Part shown: one piece after another, positions 1 to 6,286 of the stretch
Layout: each line of letters begins with the position of its first letter
Position numbering within the stretch: the stretch's first letter is position 1
Assembly (NCBI GenBank): GCA_947306315.1
Contig: CAMZGF010000030.1
Coordinates: forward strand, 1 to 9,477
DNA length: 9,477 bases
From: an uncultured Candidatus Saccharibacteria bacterium
GTDB lineage: Bacteria; Patescibacteriota; Saccharimonadia; Saccharimonadales; Saccharimonadaceae
Direction of reading: 5' to 3'
Translations under genes and position numbers: made by a program
Notes under the pieces: model-generated
What the model was told of the DNA's origin: nothing
Seen by the model: only the letters and a program-made list of their open reading frames with translations
Databases searched by the model: none

Positions 1-1023
1 GATTTCAGATATGAAGATACTGTAAAAGCAAAGATCGCCGAACTTTATTGGAAGGGCCGCGAGGTTTCTTATGATTATTTCAAGGCATTTTATGCGCGAA
101 TTGGTCTTAAATTTGACAAATATTATCCTGAATCAACAGTTGCGCCACGTGGGCTTAAGGAAGTTAAGGAACATGTTGGTACGGTCTACGAGGAAAGTGA
201 TGGTGCGATTGTTTATAAAGGCGAGAAAGATGGCCTTCATACGCGTGTATTTATTAACAATAATGGACTTCCAACTTATGAAGCAAAGGATGTTGGTCTA
301 ATTTTCACAAAGTATGATGACTTTAAGTTTGACAAATCGATTGTTATCACTGGAAACGACATTATCGATTACATGAAGGTTGTACTTACCTCTATTTCGA
401 AGTATGCGCCTGAACTCGTTGAAAGAACCCTTCATCTTACCCATGGAAATGTCCGTCTTCCTGGAAACGAGAAGATGAGCTCGAGAAAAGGAAACTTCCT
501 TAAGGCAGTTGATGTGCTTGAGGCCGTGAATGAAGCGCTCAAAAAGGAGCATGGTAGTGTAGACGAGAAGATTTCGCTTGGAGCAACTAAGTATGCACTT
601 CTTAAATATAAAGTTGGTGGAAACATTATTTTCGAACCTGAAGAATCAGTAAAAATGACTGGAAATTCTGGTCCATATCTCCAATATTCTGCAGTTCGCG
701 CTGCGAAAATAATTGGCAATCTTTTGCAGAATGGTGTTTCATCGGCAAAGAATAGCTGGGAGTTAACGGATAGAGAACGTGAATTGATCAAGAAAATTAT
801 TGCTTATCCTGAAGAACTTAAGGGAGTTATTTCGGAACTTGCTCCAAATAAACTTTGTACCTATCTCTATGAACTCGCACAGGAATTTTCAAGATTCTAC
901 GAAACAACAAAGGTTGCTGGTTCGGAATATGAATATGAGCGTGGACAGATTGTACTTGCATATCTTAAAGTATTAACTCACGGGTTAGGACTTCTCGGAA
1001 TTGAAGTTCCAGAAAGGATGTAA
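1..1023 (+). CDS. argS: Arginyl-tRNA synthetase, 3' part (N-terminus outside window)
   Basis: Class I aminoacyl-tRNA synthetase that charges tRNA-Arg with arginine in the cytoplasm. The frame is open from base 1 to the TAA at 1021-1023, giving 340 codons of a protein that is usually 550-600 residues, so roughly the first 40% (with the HIGH motif) lies to the left. Visible family marks are the STVAPRGLKEVKEHVGTVYE stretch and the GLPTYEAKDVGL segment of the catalytic core. The signature loop reads KMSSRKG (codons 158-164, near base 472), followed by the GPYLQYSAVRA entry into the all-helical DALR anticodon-binding domain (codons about 224-340). The typical end, PERM, is present. An ATG at 373 lies inside the catalytic domain and is not the true start. 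The stop codon abuts the ATG of the oligoribonuclease gene with no gap, so the two are probably co-transcribed and translationally coupled. Identification is secure. Confidence 0.96.
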   Translation, partial: DFRYEDTVKAKIAELYWKGREVSYDYFKAFYARIGLKFDKYYPESTVAPRGLKEVKEHVGTVYEESDGAIVYKGEKDGLHTRVFINNNGLPTYEAKDVGLIFTKYDDFKFDKSIVITGNDIIDYMKVVLTSISKYAPELVERTLHLTHGNVRLPGNEKMSSRKGNFLKAVDVLEAVNEALKKEHGSVDEKISLGATKYALLKYKVGGNIIFEPEESVKMTGNSGPYLQYSAVRAAKIIGNLLQNGVSSAKNSWELTDRERELIKKIIAYPEELKGVISELAPNKLCTYLYELAQEFSRFYETTKVAGSEYEYERGQIVLAYLKVLTHGLGLLGIEVPERM

Positions 1024-1578
1024 ATGAGTAAAAAAGCAAAACTTCTTTGGATTGACCTTGAGATGACTGGTCTTGAGCCAGAAAAAGATAGGATTTTAGA
1101 GGTTGCATGTATCGCTACTGACTGGGACTTTAATGAAATTGCGAGAATGACTGCAGTTTGTAAGGTCTCTGAATGTCTTATGAAGAAGCGTATGGTTGGC
1201 GAATTCTGGGAGAAGAATCGCGAATCTTATGAACAACTCATCGCACAAAACAAGACAGGAAAGAAGAGTACTGAAGTTGAGGCGGAAGTACTTAAATTCG
1301 TCGATAAATACTTTGGTGACGAGGTAATTTTAGCTGGAAATTCAATCCATCAGGATCGTAGATTTATCCGTAATGAATGGAAGAAGCTCGATGCTAGACT
1401 TCATTATCGTATGTTTGATGTTTCGGCGTGGAAAGTTTATTTCGAGAATGCGATGGAGATTAAGTTTACGAAGCGCGATGCACATAGAGCGCTTGATGAT
1501 ATCGAGGGAAGTATTGAAGAAATTTCGTACTATCTCGAAAAAGTTAAGGGTTCAAAATTTGAAAAGAAAAAGAGGTAA
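1024..1578 (+). CDS. orn: Oligoribonuclease (DEDDh 3'-5' exoribonuclease)
   Basis: Degrades very short RNAs (2-5 nt) to mononucleotides in the cytoplasm, the last step of RNA turnover; in other bacteria it also clears pGpG. The 184-residue product matches the family's usual length of about 180. Exonuclease motif I is WIDLEMTGL (D11, E13), motif II is NSIHQDRRFIRN (D111), and motif III is HRALDDIEGSIEE (H154, D159). Together these are the complete DEDDh metal-binding and catalytic set. The start follows the argS stop directly and is served by AAAGGA at 1013-1018, five bases upstream and inside the end of argS. The lysine-rich tail (KFEKKKR) is unremarkable. It sits second in an argS-orn-yjbR-like operon. 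I see no missing catalytic residue. Confidence 0.95.
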   Translation: MSKKAKLLWIDLEMTGLEPEKDRILEVACIATDWDFNEIARMTAVCKVSECLMKKRMVGEFWEKNRESYEQLIAQNKTGKKSTEVEAEVLKFVDKYFGDEVILAGNSIHQDRRFIRNEWKKLDARLHYRMFDVSAWKVYFENAMEIKFTKRDAHRALDDIEGSIEEISYYLEKVKGSKFEKKKR

Positions 1579-1580
1579 AA

Positions 1581-1892
1581 ATGGAATTTAAAATTGAAGA
1601 AGTTTCGGGAATCGGCGAATATTCATTCGAAGATTTGATGGTTAAGGAACGCAAGGAAGGGAAGATTTTTCTCGCTCCAAACGGTAAGGCTTTCGCGATT
1701 TTGCATGAAGGTAAAACGATCGAAGTCCGTACGGACGGAAATCTTTCAAAGGTGCTTCGCGAGAAATATGAAAGTGTAATGCAATCGAGATATTTCGGAC
1801 GTGGTGGAATTGAAATCGTGCTTTCCGGGCAGATTGAACAAGACCAATTATATGATCTTGTTAGACTAAGCTATAACATGACAATCGCATAA
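1581..1892 (+). CDS. Small MmcQ/YjbR-like protein
   Basis: A 103-residue cytoplasmic protein without signal peptide or membrane segment. The central part (NGKAFAILHEGKTIEVRTDG) followed by LSKVLREKYESV and the C-terminal DQLYDLVRLSYNM fit the MmcQ/YjbR family. That family has a CyaY-like alpha/beta fold and is often labelled a DNA-binding protein on thin experimental grounds. In it, a 'GK-FA' strand and an 'L--L---SY' helix are the usual recognisable pieces. The protein is slightly shorter than the typical 110-120 residues. It starts two bases after the orn stop with AGAGG at 1571-1575 as ribosome binding site, and is the last gene of the operon before a terminator. The family call rests on pattern memory rather than an alignment, so it is moderate; the reality of the gene is much more certain. 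Confidence 0.6.
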   Translation: MEFKIEEVSGIGEYSFEDLMVKERKEGKIFLAPNGKAFAILHEGKTIEVRTDGNLSKVLREKYESVMQSRYFGRGGIEIVLSGQIEQDQLYDLVRLSYNMTIA

Positions 1893-1922
1893 AAAATAAC
1901 CCCCGTCTTGGGGGCTATTTTT
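1892..1922. terminator. Two-way intrinsic terminator between yjbR-like gene and mscL
   Basis: The arms CCCCC (1900-1904) and GGGGG (1910-1914) enclose the loop GTCTT. After one A/C mismatch the stem continues as an A/T helix (1892-1898 with 1916-1922). The A-run on one side and the T-run on the other give a U-tract in either direction, so it can stop both the argS operon and the convergent mscL gene, whose stop codon lies two bases beyond. Confidence 0.9.
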
Positions 1923-1923
1923 A

Positions 1924-2421
1924 TTATTTCTTCGAAGTATTCTTCTTGATATCTTCGAGAAGAGCGATAATTTTTTCGTCGTTTGTCGGCTCTTTCTTTT
2001 CAGATTTTTCTTCTTCTTTTTTGATGTCGAGCTTTAACTTATTGATAAGTTTTACAAAAATGAAGACACAGAAGGCGACAATAAGGAAGTCGACAACTGC
2101 TTGGATGAAATTACCATATTCGAGGCGAACGCCTGTGCCATCACCGAGCCAATTTGGAATAGTGACATAGAGATCAGAGAAGTCGACACCGCCAATAATG
2201 CTACCAACGATTGGCATGATGATGTAGTTTACGAGTGCAGTGACGATTTTTCCGAAAGCACCACCAATGATGACGCCTACGGCGAGATCAATAATGTTGC
2301 CTTTGTTAATAAAGTCGGAGAATTCCTTTACGACTTTTGGTTGTTTCTTGCTGAGTTTTGTGGCTGCGGCGTTTGCACGAGCTTTTGCAGCTTTCGCAGC
2401 ATCTGTAACTTTGTTTCCCAT
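1924..2421 (-). CDS. mscL: Large-conductance mechanosensitive channel, N-terminally extended
   Basis: Pentameric inner-membrane channel that opens under membrane tension and releases solutes on osmotic downshock. With the ATG at 2419-2421 the product is 165 residues, against 136 in E. coli. The hallmark N-terminal part of TM1 is clear (KEFSDFINKGNIIDLAVGVI, from about residue 32), followed by GGAFGKIVTALVNYIIMP. TM2 holds GNFIQAVVDFLIVAFCVF (about 103-120) and LINKL. The tail is a charged linker and a predicted bundle-forming helix (NDEKIIALLEDIKK). The odd part is an extra Ala/Lys-rich segment of about 27 residues before the region equivalent to E. coli residue 3. An in-frame ATG at 2464-2466 would add 15 residues, but it lies upstream of the -10 element, so I rejected it. 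The stop is TAA at 1924-1926. The gene stands alone, convergent with the argS operon and divergent from the FSMP gene. Confidence 0.95.
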   Translation of the reverse strand: MGNKVTDAAKAAKARANAAATKLSKKQPKVVKEFSDFINKGNIIDLAVGVIIGGAFGKIVTALVNYIIMPIVGSIIGGVDFSDLYVTIPNWLGDGTGVRLEYGNFIQAVVDFLIVAFCVFIFVKLINKLKLDIKKEEEKSEKKEPTNDEKIIALLEDIKKNTSKK

Positions 2422-2430
2422 AATACTTTT

Positions 2431-2440
2431 ATTATAGCAC
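2431..2440 (-). promoter_or_regulatory. mscL promoter (extended -10, nearly leaderless)
   Basis: Read leftward the sequence is GTGCTATAAT: a perfect TATAAT with a TGn extension. Nine bases separate it from the mscL ATG, so the predicted transcription start is only about three bases upstream of the start codon and leaves no room for a Shine-Dalgarno site. No convincing -35 is seen 17 bases upstream. Confidence 0.7.
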
Positions 2441-2459
2441 GAAAACATAAGGAAAAGCG

Positions 2460-2488
2460 TTGTCACTGGATAGTGTTTATGCTAAAAT
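2460..2488 (+). promoter_or_regulatory. Promoter of the FSMP surface-protein gene
   Basis: TTGTCA (2460-2465), a 17-base spacer, and TAAAAT (2483-2488) preceded by the extended element TATGC. Predicted start is near 2495, giving a leader of about 15 bases that carries GAGG (2502-2505) four bases before the ATG. The stretch GTTTATGCTAAAAT (2475-2488) is one base from the equivalent stretch at the xer and 8927 promoters. Confidence 0.7.
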
Positions 2489-2509
2489 AGAGATAACTAG
2501 TGAGGTTTT

Positions 2510-4429
2510 ATGAGTTTAGAAATTGCTCGCGGGAAAGAGAAGGGGATTCTTGGTAAGCTCGGAATTTTTTCGAGTTTTTTGGTGTTTGCAGCGGTGGCAA
2601 CATGGATTTATTCACCAATTTTAGGTTCAAACGCTGATAGCAATTTGACGACGCATGTAGGTGCGACAATCCATCAAGTTGCGGCAGTGAATATTGATGT
2701 TTCTGAACTCGTTCTTAACATTGCACCTACTCCTTCTGGCGCGTTCGCTTCGGATTCTCTAACAGCTAATGTATCGGTAAATAGCCCTGCTGGGTTTGAA
2801 TTATATTTTTCTTCAGATGGTGATAGCGCAGACCTAGTTTCACCGTCTACATCGGAAGTGATTTCTTCGGATTTTGATGGCACTGTTACTAGTTCAACAA
2901 TGGCTGCTAATACGTATGGCTATAGTTTAGATAATGTGGACTTCTTAAAGGTCCCGACAGTCTCAGAACCGGTAGCACTTCGAAATATTGACCATTTCCC
3001 AGAGACGGCTGAGAAAACGAATACGATTTATATTGGAACGAAGATTTCATCAAGTCTTCCTTCTGGTGAATATTCTAGGGATGTGGTTTTTACTGTGGTT
3101 GCGCATGAACCAATCGATACGACCCCTATTATGCAGGAGTTCGAATATGACGATCTGACAGATGTTGGCGATTCGATTGTTCTTAAAGACGCACGCGATG
3201 GAAGTAAATATACCGTGAAAAAGCTTGCGGATGGCAATATTTGGATGACACAGAACCTTCGCATTGCTAATAAGACTATTTCGTCTGATGATTCGAACTT
3301 GCCAGCAGGTGTAACTTATACAATCCCAGCAAGTAACCTTTCTGATTTCACTGAAGATTATGACACAGGTGCAGTTTATATAGATTCAACTCACGGTGGT
3401 TACTATAATTTCTATACTGCTACGGCTGGGTGGGGAACACAGGCTATGACATCTGGTAGTGCACCAAGGGATATTTGTCCTAAAGGCTGGAGGCTCCCTA
3501 CCGGCGGTAGTAATGGTGAATTCAGTAGGCTTTATAATAGCTATAATTCATATAGTTTAATGCAAGGCGACCCTGGGTTTACTCTGGATGGCATGGTGGA
3601 TGATGGGGCCCAATATGATGGTACTGGCGCTCCTGCTGGTTACTTCTGGTCTTCTGCTGTCTATTATTCTTCTGTTGGTGGCTATAATGGTGTTTATGTT
3701 TTATCATTATATGATTCACAGGTTGATCCAGCGGATACATATTCAAAATTCTATGGATACCCTGTTCGTTGTGTGAAGCCTGCACCAACCCCGACGATGC
3801 AATCGTTTGATAAGAGCACTCTCGCAAATGTTGGCGATTCAATGCAACTTGAAGATGAACGTGATGGAAATAAGTATACTGTGAAAAAGCTTGCCGATGG
3901 CAACGTCTGGATGACCGAAAGCCTCCGCCTCATCGACAAGACTATCTCAAGTACAGACTCCAACCTCCCATCTGGCGAAACCTGGACTGTCCCAGCAAGT
4001 GACCTTTCAAGCTTTACAACCTCATATAATACAAATTCAGCATACCTAGATTCAACCTATGGTGGTTATTATAACTTCTATACTGCTACGGCTGGGTGGG
4101 GAACACAGGCTATGACATCTGGTAGTGCACCAAGGGATATTTGTCCTAAAGGTTGGCGCCTTCCAACTGGCGGTTCAACTGGTGAATTCCAAACGCTTTA
4201 TAATAACTACAACTCAAACACACTTATGCAAGGCGAACCTAACTTTACCCTTTCCGGCCACGTGAACAATGGCTCGGTGCAAAAACAGGGCTCGTTCGGC
4301 AGCTTCTGGTCCTCTACGGTCGTCACTGCTAACCACACATACTACTTGTTCCTAAATAGCTCAGATGTCTTCCCAGCAGCCCCCAACACTAAGTACTACG
4401 GATTCTCAGTACGCTGTGTGGCTCGTTAG
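2510..4429 (+). CDS. Membrane-anchored surface protein with two FSMP domains
   Basis: A 639-residue protein probably displayed on the cell surface. Residues 17-38 form one hydrophobic segment after a basic N-terminus, with no lipobox, and there is no C-terminal LPXTG anchor, so it is likely a tethered exoprotein. Residues about 46-200 look like a Ser/Thr-rich beta-sandwich. Two copies of the Fibrobacter succinogenes major paralogous domain (TIGR02145-type) follow, at about 208-423 and 430-639. Each holds DGN-WMT--LR, ICPKGWRLPTGG, FWSS and a closing VRCV. The only cysteines are C323/C421 and C545/C636, one pair per domain, suggesting one disulfide each. Domain starts are 222 codons apart. A 77-base stretch is identical between the copies while flanking codons differ, and copy 2 uses more C-ending codons. 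The biochemical role of FSMP domains is not established; adhesion or surface display is inference. The GAGG site and the -10 position support the start. Confidence 0.88.
   Translation: MSLEIARGKEKGILGKLGIFSSFLVFAAVATWIYSPILGSNADSNLTTHVGATIHQVAAVNIDVSELVLNIAPTPSGAFASDSLTANVSVNSPAGFELYFSSDGDSADLVSPSTSEVISSDFDGTVTSSTMAANTYGYSLDNVDFLKVPTVSEPVALRNIDHFPETAEKTNTIYIGTKISSSLPSGEYSRDVVFTVVAHEPIDTTPIMQEFEYDDLTDVGDSIVLKDARDGSKYTVKKLADGNIWMTQNLRIANKTISSDDSNLPAGVTYTIPASNLSDFTEDYDTGAVYIDSTHGGYYNFYTATAGWGTQAMTSGSAPRDICPKGWRLPTGGSNGEFSRLYNSYNSYSLMQGDPGFTLDGMVDDGAQYDGTGAPAGYFWSSAVYYSSVGGYNGVYVLSLYDSQVDPADTYSKFYGYPVRCVKPAPTPTMQSFDKSTLANVGDSMQLEDERDGNKYTVKKLADGNVWMTESLRLIDKTISSTDSNLPSGETWTVPASDLSSFTTSYNTNSAYLDSTYGGYYNFYTATAGWGTQAMTSGSAPRDICPKGWRLPTGGSTGEFQTLYNNYNSNTLMQGEPNFTLSGHVNNGSVQKQGSFGSFWSSTVVTANHTYYLFLNSSDVFPAAPNTKYYGFSVRCVAR
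3410..3486 (+). repeat. 77-base exact direct repeat, copy 1
   Basis: Identical to 4076-4152 (offset 666 bases). It encodes the FYTATAGWGTQAMTSGSAPR segment and the following DICPK of FSMP domain 1. Differences appear immediately on both sides (3409 against 4075, and 3487 against 4153). Confidence 0.95.
4076..4152 (+). repeat. 77-base exact direct repeat, copy 2
   Basis: Second copy of the repeat at 3410-3486, in the same reading frame of FSMP domain 2. Identity includes every synonymous position, unlike the rest of the two domains, which points to recent recombination or gene conversion within the gene. Confidence 0.95.
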
Positions 4430-4471
4430 TGTTTTCTGCTTCTTCTCTCAGAACTCTGAAAATAAATTAAG

Positions 4472-4488
4472 TTTAGTATATAACTAAA
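4472..4488. terminator. Weak A/T hairpin at the FSMP / prepilin peptidase junction
   Basis: TTTAGT and ACTAAA form a six-base-pair stem around a five-base loop and overlap the prepilin peptidase stop codon. The stem has a single G-C pair and only a broken T-tract follows on either strand. This is the best candidate in the 43-base convergent gap (4430-4472), apart from an even weaker TCAG/CTGA pair near 4449-4460. Confidence 0.25.
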
Positions 4489-5276
4489 AACCTTATTAAA
4501 TAGTCAGATGCCAATAGTATAGCGAGTAGACTAAGAATTAAGAATGGTCCGAAAGGTATTTGCTTTTTTCGGCCTCTTAGGGCGCTTGGAGCGGCAGCGA
4601 GAGTTGCAGTAAAGTTAGCGAGGAAGAGTTCAATAATTGCAAATTCAAAACGTCCGAGAAAGATTGCGATGGAGATACAGAGAATCCAATCTCCTCCTCC
4701 GACGAGCCTTTCTTTGCTGAAGAAATAGAGAAGATAATAGATTCCGGCAAGGAATCCAGTTGTGACGGTGATTTGGAAAAGGTCACCATGAGATACGAGC
4801 TGATAGGAAACTGCGAGGATAATCATGATGAGCATAAGGAAGACTGGGAGCTCTCCCCATTTTGCGTCGTAGACTAGGAGAATCCAGAAAACTATCATTG
4901 AGACGAGAAGAAGTAGGGGCTGAAGAAAGAAGCTTGGATTCATCGAGAAAAGCGCTGTGACTGACGGCAGTGCGCAAGTATATTTAAGGACAATGAGCAT
5001 AAATGCGAGACCGAGGCCTAGCTCGGAGAAGATTTCGGCGACGCCGATTTTTTGTTTGCAGTAGCGACATCTCCCACGAAGGAAGAGCCATGATATAACG
5101 GGGATATTGTCATACCAAGCGAGCTTATGATTACAACTCATACAGACCGAGCGGTTGCTAAGCTTTCTGTCTGTTTTAGCCTCATGGATGCGCCAAGCTT
5201 GGCAACAAGCAAACGAGCCGAAGACCGCGCCGAGAATAAACATGAAGATGTATAAGACAATAAAATCTATACTCAT
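4473..5276 (-). CDS. Prepilin peptidase / N-methyltransferase (type IV pilus, A24 family)
   Basis: Polytopic membrane aspartyl protease that cleaves the leader of type IV prepilins and methylates the new N-terminus. The 267-residue product fits the family. The N-terminus has the usual GAVFGSFACCQAWRI segment, then the cytoplasmic methylase-domain zinc pairs C45MSC48 and C70RYC73, with WYDNIPVISWLFLRGRC between them. The peptidase half has the first catalytic Asp in LVYDAKWGELPV (D137) and the second in LVGGGDW (D196, the GxGD motif), plus IPFGPFL near residue 240. About seven hydrophobic segments are visible. The usual 'IPD' after the first Asp is LPV here. The ATG lies one base after the xer stop and has AAAGGAG inside the end of xer, so the two are coupled. 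PilD/ComC/PulO-type names all apply. No pilin genes lie in the window. Confidence 0.93.
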   Translation of the reverse strand: MSIDFIVLYIFMFILGAVFGSFACCQAWRIHEAKTDRKLSNRSVCMSCNHKLAWYDNIPVISWLFLRGRCRYCKQKIGVAEIFSELGLGLAFMLIVLKYTCALPSVTALFSMNPSFFLQPLLLLVSMIVFWILLVYDAKWGELPVFLMLIMIILAVSYQLVSHGDLFQITVTTGFLAGIYYLLYFFSKERLVGGGDWILCISIAIFLGRFEFAIIELFLANFTATLAAAPSALRGRKKQIPFGPFLILSLLAILLASDYLIRFLVIY

Positions 5277-5277
5277 A

Positions 5278-6216
5278 TTACTCCTTTGTCTCCGTATGGA
5301 AGCGTTCGTGGACTTCGCGGAGATGAGGGTCGGTTACGTGGGTGTAGATTTGGGTTGTGCTGATGTTTGCGTGGCCAAGAAGGGACTGGACCGAACGAAT
5401 GTCAGCACCGTTCATAAGAAGATCAGTGGCAAAGCTGTGGCGAAGAGTGTGCGGGGTGACATGCTTTGTGATACCGGCTTTTCTTGCATAACCTTGGACG
5501 ATGCGCTCAATTGAGCGAGGAGTAAGACGGCGATAATCACCAGAAGTAGATGGAGTTTGGAGATTCTTTGAATTGTTTAAGAAAAGAGCTGGGAGGGAAT
5601 CGGTTCTGCACCCGAGATAATCCTTTATGCAATCTGCAGTGGATTGGTCGATAAAAATTGGGCGATCTTTCTTGCCTTTACCACGTACAACAAACTCGCG
5701 ACGTTCGAGGTTGATTGAGTCGCGATTGAGCTTACAAAGTTCGGAGACGCGAAGTCCGCCGGAAAAGAGAAGCTCGATGATAGCGCGGTCTCTGAGCCCA
5801 GTTTCAGTATCTTCTGGGATTTCATTTAAAAGGCGTTCGACTTCATCAAAATGAAGGAATGTAACCTGTTTTTTTGCAGCACGGGGAAGATCGACAAGGG
5901 TTGGATCAAGGGATTTTATTCCGCGCTTACTGAGATATTTCAGAAAACCGCGTAGTGCGATAAGGTGATAACTCTGAGTTAAGATGGAGAGGTGCTCGTG
6001 GTTCTGGCTATCTTCGAAACGATTAAGTTTTAGGCGATATTTGCGGAGAAGTTCAGGAGTGATGTCATTTGGTTTTAGCTCGTCTGACGAATCTTCAGAA
6101 CAGAGTTCATAGAAACGGTTTAAGTAAAGCTCGTAGTTACGAGTTGTATTAAGGGAACGACCTTTTTCAACTTCAAGGCTTTCGAGGAATTCCGGAATTA
6201 GGTCAGAAACATACAT
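5278..6216 (-). CDS. Xer-family tyrosine recombinase
   Basis: Site-specific recombinase of the lambda-integrase superfamily; its 312 residues fit XerC/XerD-type enzymes that resolve chromosome dimers at dif. The N-terminal SAM-like DNA-binding half covers about residues 1-105. The catalytic half follows with R156 (FSGGLRVSELCKL), K180 (VRGKGKKDRPIFI), H256 and R259 (TPHTLRHSFATDLL), H282 (LLGHANISTTQIYTH) and the nucleophile Y291, so all six active-site residues are present. LLMNGADIRSVQSLLGHA is close to the classic XerC/D consensus. No attachment site, integrase-adjacent tRNA or mobile cargo lies beside it, which favours a housekeeping role over a phage integrase. Whether it is XerC, XerD or a sole Xer cannot be told here. 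It is transcribed leaderless from 6223-6236 and followed by the prepilin peptidase gene. Confidence 0.93.
   Translation of the reverse strand: MYVSDLIPEFLESLEVEKGRSLNTTRNYELYLNRFYELCSEDSSDELKPNDITPELLRKYRLKLNRFEDSQNHEHLSILTQSYHLIALRGFLKYLSKRGIKSLDPTLVDLPRAAKKQVTFLHFDEVERLLNEIPEDTETGLRDRAIIELLFSGGLRVSELCKLNRDSINLERREFVVRGKGKKDRPIFIDQSTADCIKDYLGCRTDSLPALFLNNSKNLQTPSTSGDYRRLTPRSIERIVQGYARKAGITKHVTPHTLRHSFATDLLMNGADIRSVQSLLGHANISTTQIYTHVTDPHLREVHERFHTETKE
5281..5287 (-). promoter_or_regulatory. Ribosome binding site of prepilin peptidase, inside xer
   Basis: AAAGGAG on the minus strand, four bases before the ATG at 5274-5276 and overlapping the last codons of the recombinase gene. It fixes the peptidase start and implies co-translation with xer. 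Confidence 0.85.
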
Positions 6217-6222
6217 ATTTAC

Positions 6223-6236
6223 ATTATAGCATAAAC
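6223..6236 (-). promoter_or_regulatory. xer promoter (leaderless)
   Basis: Read leftward it is GTTTATGCTATAAT: perfect TATAAT with TATGC extension. Exactly six bases lie between the -10 and the ATG, so the usual start distance puts +1 on the A of the start codon. No Shine-Dalgarno site is possible on such a transcript. No clear -35 is present. Confidence 0.75.
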
Positions 6237-6270
6237 AGGTTAAATGGATTTTATCTCAGTTTTAATGCTT

Positions 6271-6280
6271 ATGTTATAAT
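6271..6280 (+). promoter_or_regulatory. Promoter of the 6287 membrane-protein gene (leaderless)
   Basis: ATGT followed by TATAAT (6275-6280), an extended -10. Six bases separate it from the ATG at 6287, again placing the predicted transcription start on the start codon. It mirrors the divergent xer promoter, and the two -10 boxes are 46 bases apart. Confidence 0.72.
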
Positions 6281-6286
6281 ATAGAT

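Noticed and set aside
2464..2466. Upstream ATG for mscL, adding 15 residues
   Set aside because: It lies upstream of the only good -10 box, and the added residues (MTTLFLMFSCYNKSI) have no counterpart in MscL.
2101..2490. Open reading frame of 129 codons on the plus strand opposite mscL
   Set aside because: It is a shadow of the well-supported mscL gene and runs through its promoter; its product shows no recognisable features.
5155..5514. Open reading frame of 119 codons on the plus strand
   Set aside because: It runs antisense across the end of xer and the start of the prepilin peptidase gene, both supported by full motif sets, and it has no ribosome binding site or promoter.
6217..6286. 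Possible dif recombination site near xer (GCATAA- and TTATGTTA-like pieces)
   Set aside because: The pieces are the two divergent extended -10 boxes read on opposite strands. Arm spacing does not fit the 11-6-11 layout of dif, and no second recognisable arm is present.
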